Assembly (NCBI GenBank): GCA_964458015.1
Contig: CAYWGR010000063.1
Location: 1 to 27,943 of the forward strand
Origin: CAYWGR01 sp964458015
GTDB lineage: Bacteria > Planctomycetota > Planctomycetia > Pirellulales > Thermoguttaceae
DNA: 27,943 nt
Direction of reading: 5' to 3'
Shown here: one piece after another, positions 15,816 through 23,919 of the stretch
Position numbering within the stretch: the first letter of the stretch is position 1
How the letters are laid out: each line of letters begins with the position of its first letter
The notes under the pieces: model-generated
What the model was told of the DNA's origin: nothing
The model's input: only the letters and a program-made list of their open reading frames with translations
Databases searched by the model: none
Translations under genes and position numbers: made by a program

Positions 15816-17600
15816 TTACTCTTTAATCAAATCATGCACGGTCATTCCGGCCGGAATCATCGGCAAGACGTGTTCTTGATAGGGCACCTGCACGTCTAAA
15901 AGGAATGGGCCTTTCGAATTGATCATCTCTTGGATCGCATCGGCCAGTTCCTCTTTGCGACGCACTTGCCGCGCGCCCCAACGGAATCCGCGGGCAATCG
16001 CCACGAAGTCTGGATAGCGTTCTTCGGGCGTGATGCCGTTGCCCTGACCAATCGCTTCGGGATCGTCGATCGACCCCAAATAGGTGTTGGCCCGGTTGGC
16101 TGCGTGGAATCGATCTTCCCACTGCACAACCATCCCCAGGTGCATGTTATTCAAAAGCATGACCTTGATCGGCAACTTCTCGCAGTGGCAGGTGGCCATT
16201 TCCTGAATGTTCATCAAGATGCTGCCATCGCCGTCGATGTCGATTACCAGTTTATCGGGATGAGCGGCCTTGGCGCCCTCGGCGGCCGGCATACCAAAGC
16301 CCATCGTTCCCAACCCGCCGCTCGAGAGCCAGCGGCGCGGGCGACGGAACTTGTAATATTGCGCCGTCCACATTTGATGTTGGCCCACACCCGTGGCGAT
16401 GATCGGATCGAGATCGCGCGTCAATCGGCAAAGCTCACTGATGGCATGTTGCGGCAAAATGCCGTCGAAATCTTGATCGTAGGAGAACGGCTCATCCCGT
16501 TTCCAGGTAGCCACCTTGCGACGCCACTCCTCGGTGTCGGGCGTTTGAACCACTTTGTTCAATTCACGCAGAAAATGCTTCAAATCGCTGACGATCGAAA
16601 GCTCCGGCCGACGGATCTTGCTGATTTCAGAAGGATCGATATCTACATGGATCACCTTCGCCCGACTGGCGAATTCGGACACCTTGCCGGTGACGCGGTC
16701 GTCGAACCGCACGCCCAGGGCGATCAATAGATCGGCATTGTCGGCAGCGTAATTGGCGTAGATGCTGCCATGCATCCCGAGCATATCCAACGAAAGAGGA
16801 TCATCGCCGGGAAAACAACCGAGCCCCATGATCGTCGTGGTCACGGGAATGTTCGTTTTACGGACCAACGCGGTCAATTCCTCGCTGGCATCGGCCGCAA
16901 TCACACCGCCGCCGGCGTAAATCACCGGCCGTTTTGCCGCCAAAATCATTTCAGCGGCCGTTGCGACATCGGCCGCCGATGCCTTCCGATCATCGACGTG
17001 ATAGCCGGGCAATTGCATCGGTACGTCGTAGTCGGGCACGGTCAACATGTTCTGCACATTCTTGGGCACGTCGATCAGCACGGGCCCGGGCCGGCCCGTC
17101 GTGGCCACATGAAACGCCTCGCTCATAATGCGCGCGATATCGTTCACATCGGTCACGAGATAATGGTGTTTGGTGATGCTGCGGCAGACCTCGACAATCG
17201 GCGTTTCCTGGAAGGCATCGGTGCCGATGACCGGCGTGCCGACTTGGCCCGTGATAAAAAGCGTTGGAATGCTGTCGAGCTTGGCATCGGCAATCGATGT
17301 GACGAGGTTCGTGGCGCCAGGACCGCTGGTGGCCATGCAAACGCCGATTTTACCGGTCGAACGCGCATAACCCTGGGCGGCAAAACCGCCGCCTTGTTCG
17401 TGACGAGGCAAAATCACACGGACCTTGTCGCGAAACCGGGTTAAAGCTTGGTGCAGGGGGATCGTCGTTCCGCCAGGGTAGGCAAAAATCGTATCCACCC
17501 CGTGGTTGACGAGGCTTTGCACGATGATATCCGCCCCGCTTGTGGGTTGCTTTTCAGCCGATGGGGTTGGTTTGTTGCTTGTTGTCGCCACAAAAATCAC
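15816..17600 (-). CDS. ilvB: Acetolactate synthase, large (catalytic) subunit
   Basis: Thiamine-diphosphate enzyme that joins two pyruvates, or pyruvate and 2-oxobutyrate, in the first common step of branched-chain amino acid synthesis. It has 594 residues, the normal length. Motifs: YPGG and the catalytic Glu in PRHEQGGGFAAQGYAR (Glu68), SGPGATNLVT, the FAD/central domain (about 205-350), and the ThDP/Mg motif GDGS... LLNN (about 457-485), followed by MVVQWEDRF typical of true acetolactate synthases. Translation probably begins at GTG 17600, preceded by GGAGG. The regulatory subunit gene ilvN is not adjacent on either side. A TTGAAA-N17-TATGCT promoter lies about 64-92 bases upstream. Confidence 0.95.
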   Translation of the reverse strand: MIFVATTSNKPTPSAEKQPTSGADIIVQSLVNHGVDTIFAYPGGTTIPLHQALTRFRDKVRVILPRHEQGGGFAAQGYARSTGKIGVCMATSGPGATNLVTSIADAKLDSIPTLFITGQVGTPVIGTDAFQETPIVEVCRSITKHHYLVTDVNDIARIMSEAFHVATTGRPGPVLIDVPKNVQNMLTVPDYDVPMQLPGYHVDDRKASAADVATAAEMILAAKRPVIYAGGGVIAADASEELTALVRKTNIPVTTTIMGLGCFPGDDPLSLDMLGMHGSIYANYAADNADLLIALGVRFDDRVTGKVSEFASRAKVIHVDIDPSEISKIRRPELSIVSDLKHFLRELNKVVQTPDTEEWRRKVATWKRDEPFSYDQDFDGILPQHAISELCRLTRDLDPIIATGVGQHQMWTAQYYKFRRPRRWLSSGGLGTMGFGMPAAEGAKAAHPDKLVIDIDGDGSILMNIQEMATCHCEKLPIKVMLLNNMHLGMVVQWEDRFHAANRANTYLGSIDDPEAIGQGNGITPEERYPDFVAIARGFRWGARQVRRKEELADAIQEMINSKGPFLLDVQVPYQEHVLPMIPAGMTVHDLIKE

Positions 17601-17663
17601 CTTTCCTCCGCACGACGGCCGGGATTACCCGCCGCCACCCTTTGTTATTTAGCCAGACGGTTC

Positions 17664-17692
17664 AGCATAAGTCGAGAACCCGCCCATTTCAA
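17664..17692 (-). promoter_or_regulatory. Sigma-70-type promoter for ilvB
   Basis: On the minus strand TTGAAA (17692-17687) and TATGCT (17669-17664) are separated by exactly 17 bases. Transcription would start near 17657, giving a leader of roughly 57 bases before GTG 17600. No leader peptide rich in Val, Leu or Ile codons is visible in that leader. Confidence 0.55.
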
Positions 17693-18239
17693 GTCGAGGC
17701 ATCCTTAATAAAAAGGACGAATCAATACCGATCGTCGGGCGTCTCCGCAGGCTCCAAAACACGACAATCCTGCGATCTAAACGCCTTAAATAAGGATACA
17801 ATCCCGAAACTTATCGCAAGCTGTTCTCCAAAAGACAGAGAGAGGGCGAAAAGGTTCGTCTCCCCCCCCGCCGGAAAGCCCACGATCCGATCAAGTTGGC
17901 GGAAAACCATTTTTCCCGCTGTTTTGCCGCAAAATGTGCGCAAGGAGAGTGTTTCTAAGATAGTATTCATGTAGACGAGGCCGTAAAAAACATTTCGCGG
18001 GTCGCCGGCCCCCGTGATTCGGAATTTGTGGTTTCGTGTGGAATCGGCAAGTGTGATTTGCCGATAGATCTGGTACACAACTTACGGAATCGAACTTCCT
18101 GTCAAGCATTCCGACGGAGGTGCCAAACAAATAGCGTGAGCCAAGGTCGCCTTCACGGCTAGTGCAGAAGCACGCCTGACCTTCGCTCGTCTCGCAGCGA
18201 CGCATCCAGTCGCAATCGACGGGAGGTTTGAGTCTAACG
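17693..18239. other. Long divergent intergenic region without a convincing gene
   Basis: This covers most of the 855 bases between ilvB and the LTA-synthase-like gene. Open frames of 118 and 137 codons exist on the minus strand. They have no Shine-Dalgarno, no recognisable domain and arginine-rich, low-quality composition, so I do not call them. The right part (about 18134-18235) is rich in short stems and runs into a strong plus-strand terminator, so a non-coding transcript or leader is possible. Confidence 0.5.
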
Positions 18240-18279
18240 CCGCCGCATTCTCCAAAAAGGGAATGCGGCGGTTTTTTTT
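18134..18279 (+). ncRNA. Candidate structured RNA or 5' leader ending in a terminator
   Basis: Several local stems can be drawn on the plus strand. AGCC-AAGG-TCG-CCTT-CAC-GGCT spans 18139-18160 and GTGC-AGAA-GCAC lies at about 18163-18174. GCGAC pairs with GTCGC (about 18197-18213). All are followed by the intrinsic terminator at 18240-18279. No convincing promoter was found, and it does not match tRNA, tmRNA, SRP RNA, RNase P RNA or a riboswitch I know. It may be a small RNA or an attenuated leader of the gene at 18456. Confidence 0.3.
18240..18279 (+). terminator. Strong intrinsic terminator
   Basis: CCGCCGCATTC (18240-18250) and GAATGCGGCGG (18261-18271) form a perfect 11-bp GC-rich stem with a 10-base loop, followed at once by eight Ts (18272-18279). 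No A-tract precedes it, so it works on the plus strand only. No protein gene lies upstream on that strand; the next gene starts 177 bases downstream. Confidence 0.9.
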
Positions 18280-18455
18280 CGCTTTTGATACTGCCAAAAA
18301 GCATCTCGCCCGCCCAATCTCTTTAATCCCTATAGCCGATTCTTTTTTGCGCATCGCGCAATTTTGTGTAGTAGGCTTTTTCTGAGGGCAGTTCGAGCTT
18401 TTCCACTGCGCTGAGAATATACAGTTACCTAGAGCTGACGCAACAGGACAGACCC

Positions 18456-20603
18456 TTGAAAGCCCAAGATACTTTACAAGATTCGAACTACTCCTCGATA
18501 GACGCCCGAGAACTCATCGAACGGCTGAGGTTGGGAAACGCCGACATCTGGCGACGCGCGGCGGCAGGCGGATTGGTGCTGTTTTCCGGTTTGCTGCCGT
18601 TTCTGATGATGGCCAAACTGATCGAGGCGTTTAACTGGAGCATCTTGTTTACGCTTCTCAGCTTGTTATTCGTGACCTATCTGATGTTGCGCTCCGAGGC
18701 CGTGGCCTTATGGCGTTATATTACGTCCCGGCGTATCGTTAAAGAACATTGGAATCTGTTCCGATTTTGCCTGGCCACCTCCGTGTTGGTTTTTCTGGTC
18801 GAATCCATTAGCCTTGCCAGTTACGGTCGCTTTCCCGTGTTGGCCTCGCCATCCGTCGTGGCCGTCAATGTACTACTCTTGGGCTTCCTGACGGGTATCC
18901 TGTTTGCTTTAACGAACCAACTTGCATTTTCTGTCGCTTTCATCTACACGGTTTACCTGTTCGCATTCGTCGCAAACATTCTGAAGGTACAATATCTGCA
19001 AACAACGATTCGGCCGTTGGACGTCTATTATCTTTCCGCGCTGAGTGAGTTTTCTGAGTTTTTCTGCGGAACAACGGTGCTGACAATGGCCATCGGGACA
19101 GGCGTTTTGTGGGTCGTACTGCTGGCCGTGTTGTGGTTCAAGGGCCACTATCGCATTCGGTTTTCAACCCGCGTTTGGTTGGCTGCCGCCTGCATCGCCG
19201 GAGTTTTCGGCATGATGTACTGCGACAAGAACCCGACCGTGGCCGCTGTCTTAAAAGCCATCGACAAAAACAAGAACTGGTCGAATGGAATTCGATTTTC
19301 CGAACGCCGAGGATTTCTCTTTGAATTTCTGACCGACATCCCCGACTCAATTATCATTTCACCGGCGGATTACACGCCCGAGGAAATCGCTCGCGCAAAG
19401 AAAGAGCACTATCCGTCGGAAACGCCGTCCGCGTCTTCGGCGCAGGATCACGTCAACGTAGTCGTGTATTTGGTCGAGTCGTTCATGGATCCCGCGGATC
19501 TGCACATCAATTTTACGTCGGATCCCACGCCGTTTTTCCATGCCGCGGCCCGCGAACACACGAGTGGATACATTGTAGTTCCTTGTAGATTCGCCGGTTC
19601 GACCAATACGGAATTCGAGGTGTTGACCGGCATGTCGTGTTCTTCGCTTCCCAAGGGTTCTTGCCCTTATGTGCAGTATATCAAGCAAGACATTCCAAGC
19701 GTTCCCCAATTTTTCCAACAACTCGGATACAAAACTTTCGCCGCGCACGCAGGCCCCCCTTGCCTCTATGACCGTGTTCGAGTGTATGAACACCTAGATG
19801 TCGGCGAAACCATTTGGCTGACGCAACGCACCAAGGAAAAACTCGGGCTAGACAACGATATCAAGTCGGTCTGCCCGGTCGATGTGGATATTGCCGGAAG
19901 ATTTCCTACGGACGACTCGCTTGTGGATGCCGTCATCGAAACAAGCAAGGCCAATCCCCGCTATTTCATGTATGCCTCTGCGAACTCAACGCATTCTCCC
20001 TACAACTACTCCGGCTATCTTGCCTCGGATCTCGATGTGCTCGACCCGATGTCGCCTTCGGCAAAAAATGAGCTGAAGACCTACATCAATTCGATCCGGA
20101 CAGCCGATCGCGCCATTGGCAAGATGCTTGACTATTTCAAGAACGTTCCGGAAAAGACTATTGTGGTCATCATTGGCGATCATCGGCCTCCGATGGAAAA
20201 CTCCACCGAGATTTACACGCCGAGCGGTTGCCTAGACGAAACGGATCCTGCGGTCACCCCCGAGGCGCGCAAAATCCCCGTCTTGATCTGGACGAACTAC
20301 CGCAAGAACGACAAGGATCCGGATATCCTTTGCAGCACGAATTTTCTGCCTACCGAAATCCTCTCGCGCATCGGCATCCAACCGACAGGTTTTCTTGCCG
20401 TGAACAACGCCTTGCGGAAACAATTGTCGGTCTTCTCGAACACCTGTATTCAAACCAAGGATGGCCAACCGACCGCCTGGGACACGGCATCTCCGGCCCT
20501 GCTGCATCTGATGAACGACTACCGCTTGCTCCAATTCGATATGCTGCTGGGCGAACAATACGCGGCAAAAAACACCGAGCCCATGGTCACGGCAAACAAA
20601 TAG
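18456..20603 (+). CDS. LTA-synthase-like membrane protein (alkaline phosphatase superfamily phosphoglycerol/phosphoethanolamine transferase type)
   Basis: A 715-residue protein starting at TTG 18456, with AGGA eight bases upstream. The N-terminal 255 residues hold about six hydrophobic membrane segments. The C-terminal part (about 330-640) is a sulfatase/LTA-synthase fold facing the periplasm: VVVYLVESF (metal Glu341), GSTNTEFEVLTG (nucleophile Thr383, aligning with LtaS Thr300), a THSPY segment and VVIIGDHRPP (metal Asp-His). Such enzymes transfer phosphoglycerol or related groups from lipids to glycans or polymers. Planctomycetes are not known for classical lipoteichoic acid, so an MdoB-like role modifying periplasmic or surface glycans is more likely; this is inference. 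It stands alone, downstream of an unexplained terminator. Confidence 0.87.
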   Translation: MKAQDTLQDSNYSSIDARELIERLRLGNADIWRRAAAGGLVLFSGLLPFLMMAKLIEAFNWSILFTLLSLLFVTYLMLRSEAVALWRYITSRRIVKEHWNLFRFCLATSVLVFLVESISLASYGRFPVLASPSVVAVNVLLLGFLTGILFALTNQLAFSVAFIYTVYLFAFVANILKVQYLQTTIRPLDVYYLSALSEFSEFFCGTTVLTMAIGTGVLWVVLLAVLWFKGHYRIRFSTRVWLAAACIAGVFGMMYCDKNPTVAAVLKAIDKNKNWSNGIRFSERRGFLFEFLTDIPDSIIISPADYTPEEIARAKKEHYPSETPSASSAQDHVNVVVYLVESFMDPADLHINFTSDPTPFFHAAAREHTSGYIVVPCRFAGSTNTEFEVLTGMSCSSLPKGSCPYVQYIKQDIPSVPQFFQQLGYKTFAAHAGPPCLYDRVRVYEHLDVGETIWLTQRTKEKLGLDNDIKSVCPVDVDIAGRFPTDDSLVDAVIETSKANPRYFMYASANSTHSPYNYSGYLASDLDVLDPMSPSAKNELKTYINSIRTADRAIGKMLDYFKNVPEKTIVVIIGDHRPPMENSTEIYTPSGCLDETDPAVTPEARKIPVLIWTNYRKNDKDPDILCSTNFLPTEILSRIGIQPTGFLAVNNALRKQLSVFSNTCIQTKDGQPTAWDTASPALLHLMNDYRLLQFDMLLGEQYAAKNTEPMVTANK

Positions 20604-20606
20604 CAG

Positions 20607-20622
20607 TCCCCTCGGAAGGGGA
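20607..20622 (+). terminator. Weak hairpin after the LTA-synthase-like gene
   Basis: TCCCCT (20607-20612) and AGGGGA (20617-20622) with a CGGA tetraloop lie three bases past the stop codon. There is no U-tract, so termination is uncertain. Confidence 0.3.
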
Positions 20623-20634
20623 GGGTGATTCCTC

Positions 20635-20663
20635 TTCCCTGGTTCGCGATGTTTGCATATAAT
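20635..20663 (+). promoter_or_regulatory. Promoter candidate for the small lipoprotein gene
   Basis: A consensus -10, TATAAT (20658-20663), lies 17 bases after TTCCCT (20635-20640). The same TTCCCT-N17-TATA arrangement occurs before the rluB-like gene. The -35 is far from TTGACA. The transcript would have a leader of about 55 bases before ATG 20725. Confidence 0.5.
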
Positions 20664-20724
20664 CCGCCGCCTCGTGGATTGGGCGAATCTTTTCGCGGTC
20701 GCGAAAGAGGAAGGAGTCCTCGTC

Positions 20725-20976
20725 ATGAAACCGCCGTGGTTACTAGCTGCCGGCCTTTTGTTTCTCGTCTCTTTGGGCGGATGCAAAACCACGGCCATGC
20801 CCAAACTGTTCCACCCTGGTTCAGCTCGGGATCAACAAAATCGAGCGTTACGTTACGATCCTTATCCAGAAAACGAGGCAGGGCCCGCGATGACCAGTTC
20901 CAGGCCTCGCGACTACGATAAACCTCCCACCGAAACCTCACGATCTCGTTGGCAAATTGGCAAATGGGGACAGTAA
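20725..20976 (+). CDS. Small putative lipoprotein of unknown function
   Basis: An 83-residue protein. ATG 20725 is chosen because AAGGAG lies eight bases upstream and the signal sequence then starts at residue 1: MKPPWLLAAGLLFLVSLGGC. SLGGC is a lipobox, so Cys20 would be lipidated and the protein membrane-anchored. The remaining 63 residues are polar and proline/arginine-rich (RALRYDPYPENE, SSRPRDYDKPPTE), without a recognisable domain. Similar short lipoproteins are common in planctomycetes. It stands between the LTA-synthase-like gene and the rluB-like gene on the same strand and has its own promoter candidate. Confidence 0.75.
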   Translation: MKPPWLLAAGLLFLVSLGGCKTTAMPKLFHPGSARDQQNRALRYDPYPENEAGPAMTSSRPRDYDKPPTETSRSRWQIGKWGQ

Positions 20977-20989
20977 TTCGTAATCGCCC

Positions 20990-21018
20990 TTCCCTATTTT
21001 GCCCATGCTCCTTATACT
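20990..21018 (+). promoter_or_regulatory. Promoter candidate giving a leaderless rluB-like mRNA
   Basis: TTCCCT (20990-20995), a 17-base spacer and TATACT (21013-21018). The A of ATG 21025 is the seventh base after the -10, the usual position of +1. No Shine-Dalgarno is visible before this ATG, which fits leaderless initiation. Confidence 0.5.
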
Positions 21019-21024
21019 TGGCGT

Positions 21025-21834
21025 ATGCCCTATTCACGAAAACCAACTGCAAAGCGTCCCGTAAAGCGTTCTCCTTCGCGCCCTAAGTCGGCTGTTTCCC
21101 CCACTGTTGGGTCACAGCGACTTCAGAAAGTGCTGGCCGCCGCAGGCCTCGGCAGCCGTCGGCAATGCGAGGAACTGATCTCTACCGGCCGCGTTGAAGT
21201 CGATCGCCGCGTCGTTACCGAGCTTGGAACCCGTGTCGATCCCGCCGCGCAGACGGTCCGTGTCGATGGTGTTGCTCTGACAAAGCCAAAGCTCGTCTAT
21301 TATGCGGTCAACAAACCGTCGGGCGTGCTTTGCACCAACTGCGATCCATCGGGCCGACCGCGCGTCATCGACCTCATGCCCCGCAGTGACGCACGGCTGT
21401 TCACCATCGGACGGCTCGATCTCTACAGCGAAGGGCTCATCCTCGTCACGAACGATGGCGAGCTGGCCAATCGTTTGACCCATCCGCGTTACGGAGTTTC
21501 AAAAACATATCGCGTCGTCGTGGCGGGCAAGATGGAACGCGACATGCTGGCGAAACTTACCAAGGGGGTGCATCTGGCCGAAGGCATCGCCCGGGTCGAA
21601 CATATTGAAATTCGAACTCACCGCAAGGAAAGCACGGTTCTCGAAATGGTTTTGCGCGAAGGGAAAAACCGCGAAATTCGGCGCGTTTTGGCCCGTGTCG
21701 GCCACAAGGTCGAGCGGCTGACGCGCATCGCTGTAGGTCCCGTGCGATTGGGAGAGCTTCCCGCCGGAGCCTCGCGGCGTTTGACGCACGAAGAAATTAC
21801 GGCGCTGCGTCAAACATCGCATGAAGTGGAATAA
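21025..21834 (+). CDS. rluB: RsuA/RluB-family 23S rRNA pseudouridine synthase
   Basis: A 269-residue enzyme that isomerises a uridine in ribosomal RNA to pseudouridine. A basic N-terminal tail (1-28) precedes an S4 RNA-binding domain (about 29-90: QRLQKVLAAAGLGSRRQCEELISTGRVEV). The catalytic domain follows, with YYAVNKPSGVLCT and the motif GRLDLYSEGLILVTNDGELAN, whose Asp (in RLD) is the family nucleophile, then SKTYRVVV and EGKNREIRRVLARVGHKV. The RluB versus RluE/RluF/RsuA choice is based on the S4 domain and overall wording and is tentative. The gene ends only 17 bases from the end of a convergent gene. Confidence 0.9.
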   Translation: MPYSRKPTAKRPVKRSPSRPKSAVSPTVGSQRLQKVLAAAGLGSRRQCEELISTGRVEVDRRVVTELGTRVDPAAQTVRVDGVALTKPKLVYYAVNKPSGVLCTNCDPSGRPRVIDLMPRSDARLFTIGRLDLYSEGLILVTNDGELANRLTHPRYGVSKTYRVVVAGKMERDMLAKLTKGVHLAEGIARVEHIEIRTHRKESTVLEMVLREGKNREIRRVLARVGHKVERLTRIAVGPVRLGELPAGASRRLTHEEITALRQTSHEVE

Positions 21835-21851
21835 AGCAAGCGAATGCAATC

Positions 21852-22619
21852 TCACGGGGCCGCTTTTTTAGCGCCGGCATCCTCTTTGGGAAGACGCTCT
21901 TTGGCTTCCGCCGCCAAGCGATCCAGAAACTTTTCCGCGCCAAGATAATCTTGGGCCGAAATCTGCGCCGTCATTTTACCAAGAATCGTCTTCATCTGTT
22001 GGGCAGCGTCGATCATAGCCTTATAGTCGGCAGCCGTCGGCGTTCCCAAGCCGCTGGAACCGCGACGATAGGGAGCTTCCACCCGAGCCCTTTGTTCCGC
22101 AAATTGCGGTTCACACAATACCGGCATCCACTTGATAATGTCCGTGGCGGCCTGGGGCGTTGTCGATGCGGTCGGCGCGGATTCGAAACCCACAACCTGC
22201 CCCGCTGCGCCGGCCCCGGCGGAAGACGCTAGCGAACGTCGCTGCGCCATCTGCTGTTCCTGAACCTGGAACCACCAATCGCGATTCGATTGCTGTTGGC
22301 TCAAAAGACTTTGCGTGCGGGCCTCGGCTTGGGTGCTCAAGGTATTGCGGATTCCGCCTTGCATGGCGGCCATTTGCCGGGCCGCGGCCTGTTCGCCCGC
22401 TGATCGGTCTGCCTGGGCAGCCGAACGCATCGATGCACTGTTGACGGCCGAACTATAAGCCGCCATCACGCCGGCATCCTCGCCATAGCCGCCATAGCCG
22501 CCATAGCCGCCATAACCGCCGCGATAGCGGCCGTAGCCGGGCCAAGCTTGGCCCAATGCCGCCGTCGAAGAGGTCACGAGGCAAACCACCAAAATTCCAA
22601 GCACGCTTAGGCGTCGCAT
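21852..22619 (-). CDS. Secreted Gly-Tyr-repeat protein of unknown function
   Basis: A 255-residue protein with a clear signal peptide (MRRLSVLGILVVCLVTSSTAALGQA) and an AGGAG site seven bases before ATG 22619. Directly after the signal, a GGYGGYGGYG-type repeat (about 32-46) is encoded by near-identical CCATAGCCG units on the plus strand. The middle (about 60-130) is alanine/glutamine-rich and probably helical (QSLLSQQQSNRDWWFQVQEQQMAQRR). The C-terminal third (about 160-245) looks like a small helical domain with AADYKAMIDAAQQMKTILGKM. I do not recognise a family. Proteins of this layout are common planctomycete hypotheticals and may be cell-surface or structural. It is convergent with rluB and divergent from the SnoaL-like gene. 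Confidence 0.8.
   Translation of the reverse strand: MRRLSVLGILVVCLVTSSTAALGQAWPGYGRYRGGYGGYGGYGGYGEDAGVMAAYSSAVNSASMRSAAQADRSAGEQAAARQMAAMQGGIRNTLSTQAEARTQSLLSQQQSNRDWWFQVQEQQMAQRRSLASSAGAGAAGQVVGFESAPTASTTPQAATDIIKWMPVLCEPQFAEQRARVEAPYRRGSSGLGTPTAADYKAMIDAAQQMKTILGKMTAQISAQDYLGAEKFLDRLAAEAKERLPKEDAGAKKAAP
22485..22525 (-). repeat. Tandem repeat encoding Gly-Gly-Tyr units
   Basis: Nine-base units of the form GCCGCCATA repeat about four times on the plus strand within the 255-residue secreted protein gene. They could expand or contract in frame. Confidence 0.8.
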
Positions 22620-22812
22620 AACAAACTCCTAGGTCGGGAGGTACAGAGTAGTCTACGCCGTAGCTTGGGATGTGGCAAGAAAACAGCCTTTTAAAAACGC
22701 CAACCATCCACAAGAGGGGATCCTCTGCCGTTCCCATAAGCTATGATTAAACAATTGAATTCTCTCGGGGTGACGATTTTGCCTCCCCCGATTTTCCTTG
22801 GGAGAACATTCC

Positions 22813-23802
22813 ATGTTACGTCATTTTACAATTTTGACTACCTTCCTAGTTTTCGCCGCGGGGTTTGCCGTTCAGGCGCAGGAAACCATCCCGGATACAC
22901 CCCAGGAAAAGGAACTCAATAAAAAGGGACGGGAAATTTTCAAGGCGGTGGTCGCGTTGCAAGACGCATTCAATCGTGGCGATGCCAAGGCCACGGCCGC
23001 TTGCTGGACCGCCGACGGCGAGTTCATCGGTCCCAATGGCGAAGAGATCATCGGCCAAAAGAAAATTGAAGCGGCTTTCAGCGATTTCTTTGCAAAACAT
23101 CCGAAGGCAAAGATTCAGTTCAGCGGAGTCTCGCCGCGACCCGTGGCGGATGGAGTCGTCTTGGTTGATTTTATCGCCGAAATGACGCCGGCTCCCGAAG
23201 GCCTTGATGCCAATCCCAACTCGACCATGTTGTTGGTCAAGCAGGAGGGCCGCTGGTTGATCGCTCGTATGCATGAAGCCGTCGGCGCCGAACCGTCCCA
23301 TAATATCCATCTTCAAGCTTTGAAAGGTTATGTCGGCGAATGGGAAGAAGAAAGCGTCCGCCCGTCGGGCGTTGTCGTCCATAGCGAGTGCAATTGGACC
23401 GCCAACGGCAGCTATCTGATCCGAAAATTCTCGGCCCAAGGAAAGAACGGCATCGTCAAGGCCGGCACCGAGGTCATCGGTTGGGATCCGCGTGAGCATC
23501 GCATTCGCTCATGGATATTTGACGCCGACGGCGGGTTCGGCGAGAGCATTTGGACCCGTGACGGCGCTCGATGGATCATCAAGCACACGGGCACGATGGC
23601 CGATGGCAACGATGTTTCGATAACCTACATCGTGACGCCCAAGGGCAAGGATTCCATGACGATTCAGTCGAAGGATCACCTCGTCGGGGGCGAGAAACAG
23701 CCCGATCTGCCCGAGATCAAGCTCAAACGGCACGCCGTTTCAAACGGAGCAAAGCCGAAAGCGAGCGAAACGCCGAAGGCGCCTGCTCGCGTATTGCCGT
23801 AG
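22813..23802 (+). CDS. Secreted SnoaL-like (NTF2-fold) protein with a second beta domain
   Basis: A 329-residue protein. ATG 22813 is used because GGAG lies eight bases upstream; reading in from the TTG at 22798 would consume that site as codons. A signal peptide (MLRHFTILTTFLVFAAGFAVQA) comes first. An NTF2-like domain follows (about 35-155: VVALQDAFNRGDAKATAACWTADGEFIGPNGEEIIGQKKIEAAF), close to the SgcJ/EcaC/SnoaL-like proteins often called 'ketosteroid isomerase-like'. The second region (about 165-300: LKGYVGEWEEES... GWDPREHRIRSWIFDADGGFGES) resembles DUF1579-type beta domains. The C-terminus is a short basic, proline-rich tail. The substrate is unknown. It is divergent from the Gly-Tyr protein gene and convergent with the esterase gene. 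Confidence 0.83.
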   Translation: MLRHFTILTTFLVFAAGFAVQAQETIPDTPQEKELNKKGREIFKAVVALQDAFNRGDAKATAACWTADGEFIGPNGEEIIGQKKIEAAFSDFFAKHPKAKIQFSGVSPRPVADGVVLVDFIAEMTPAPEGLDANPNSTMLLVKQEGRWLIARMHEAVGAEPSHNIHLQALKGYVGEWEEESVRPSGVVVHSECNWTANGSYLIRKFSAQGKNGIVKAGTEVIGWDPREHRIRSWIFDADGGFGESIWTRDGARWIIKHTGTMADGNDVSITYIVTPKGKDSMTIQSKDHLVGGEKQPDLPEIKLKRHAVSNGAKPKASETPKAPARVLP

Positions 23803-23919
23803 AGCCCTTCCTTTTACGACAAATCCCGACAAGGGGAAAATTGCCCATTGTAGCGGAGCGCTCCACCAGGCTTGCGCTCAAGCAAAGCACGGCATGGCTC
23901 TCAACCTGGCATTGTTTCC

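Noticed and set aside
16770..17444. 224-codon plus-strand frame opposite ilvB
   Set aside because: His/Arg-rich shadow of the conserved acetolactate synthase sequence, with no start signal.
17601..17660. T-box-like word AGGGTGGCGGCGGG in the ilvB leader
   Set aside because: The T-box core needs TGGNACCGCG; the ACC is missing and there is no specifier stem or terminator in the short leader.
18081..18279. Possible tRNA, tmRNA or other known RNA before the terminator
   Set aside because: GGTTTGAGTC looks a little like a T-loop, but no matching T-stem or acceptor stem could be drawn, and tmRNA, SRP and RNase P core motifs are absent.
17722..18304. Minus-strand open frames of 118 and 137 codons upstream of ilvB
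   Set aside because: They overlap in different frames, lack ribosome sites, and have irregular Cys/Arg/Pro-rich composition with no family resemblance.
23803..23919. Bidirectional terminator between the convergent SnoaL-like and esterase genes
   Set aside because: GCTTG-CGCT-CAAGC can form a short hairpin, but no U-tract follows on either strand.
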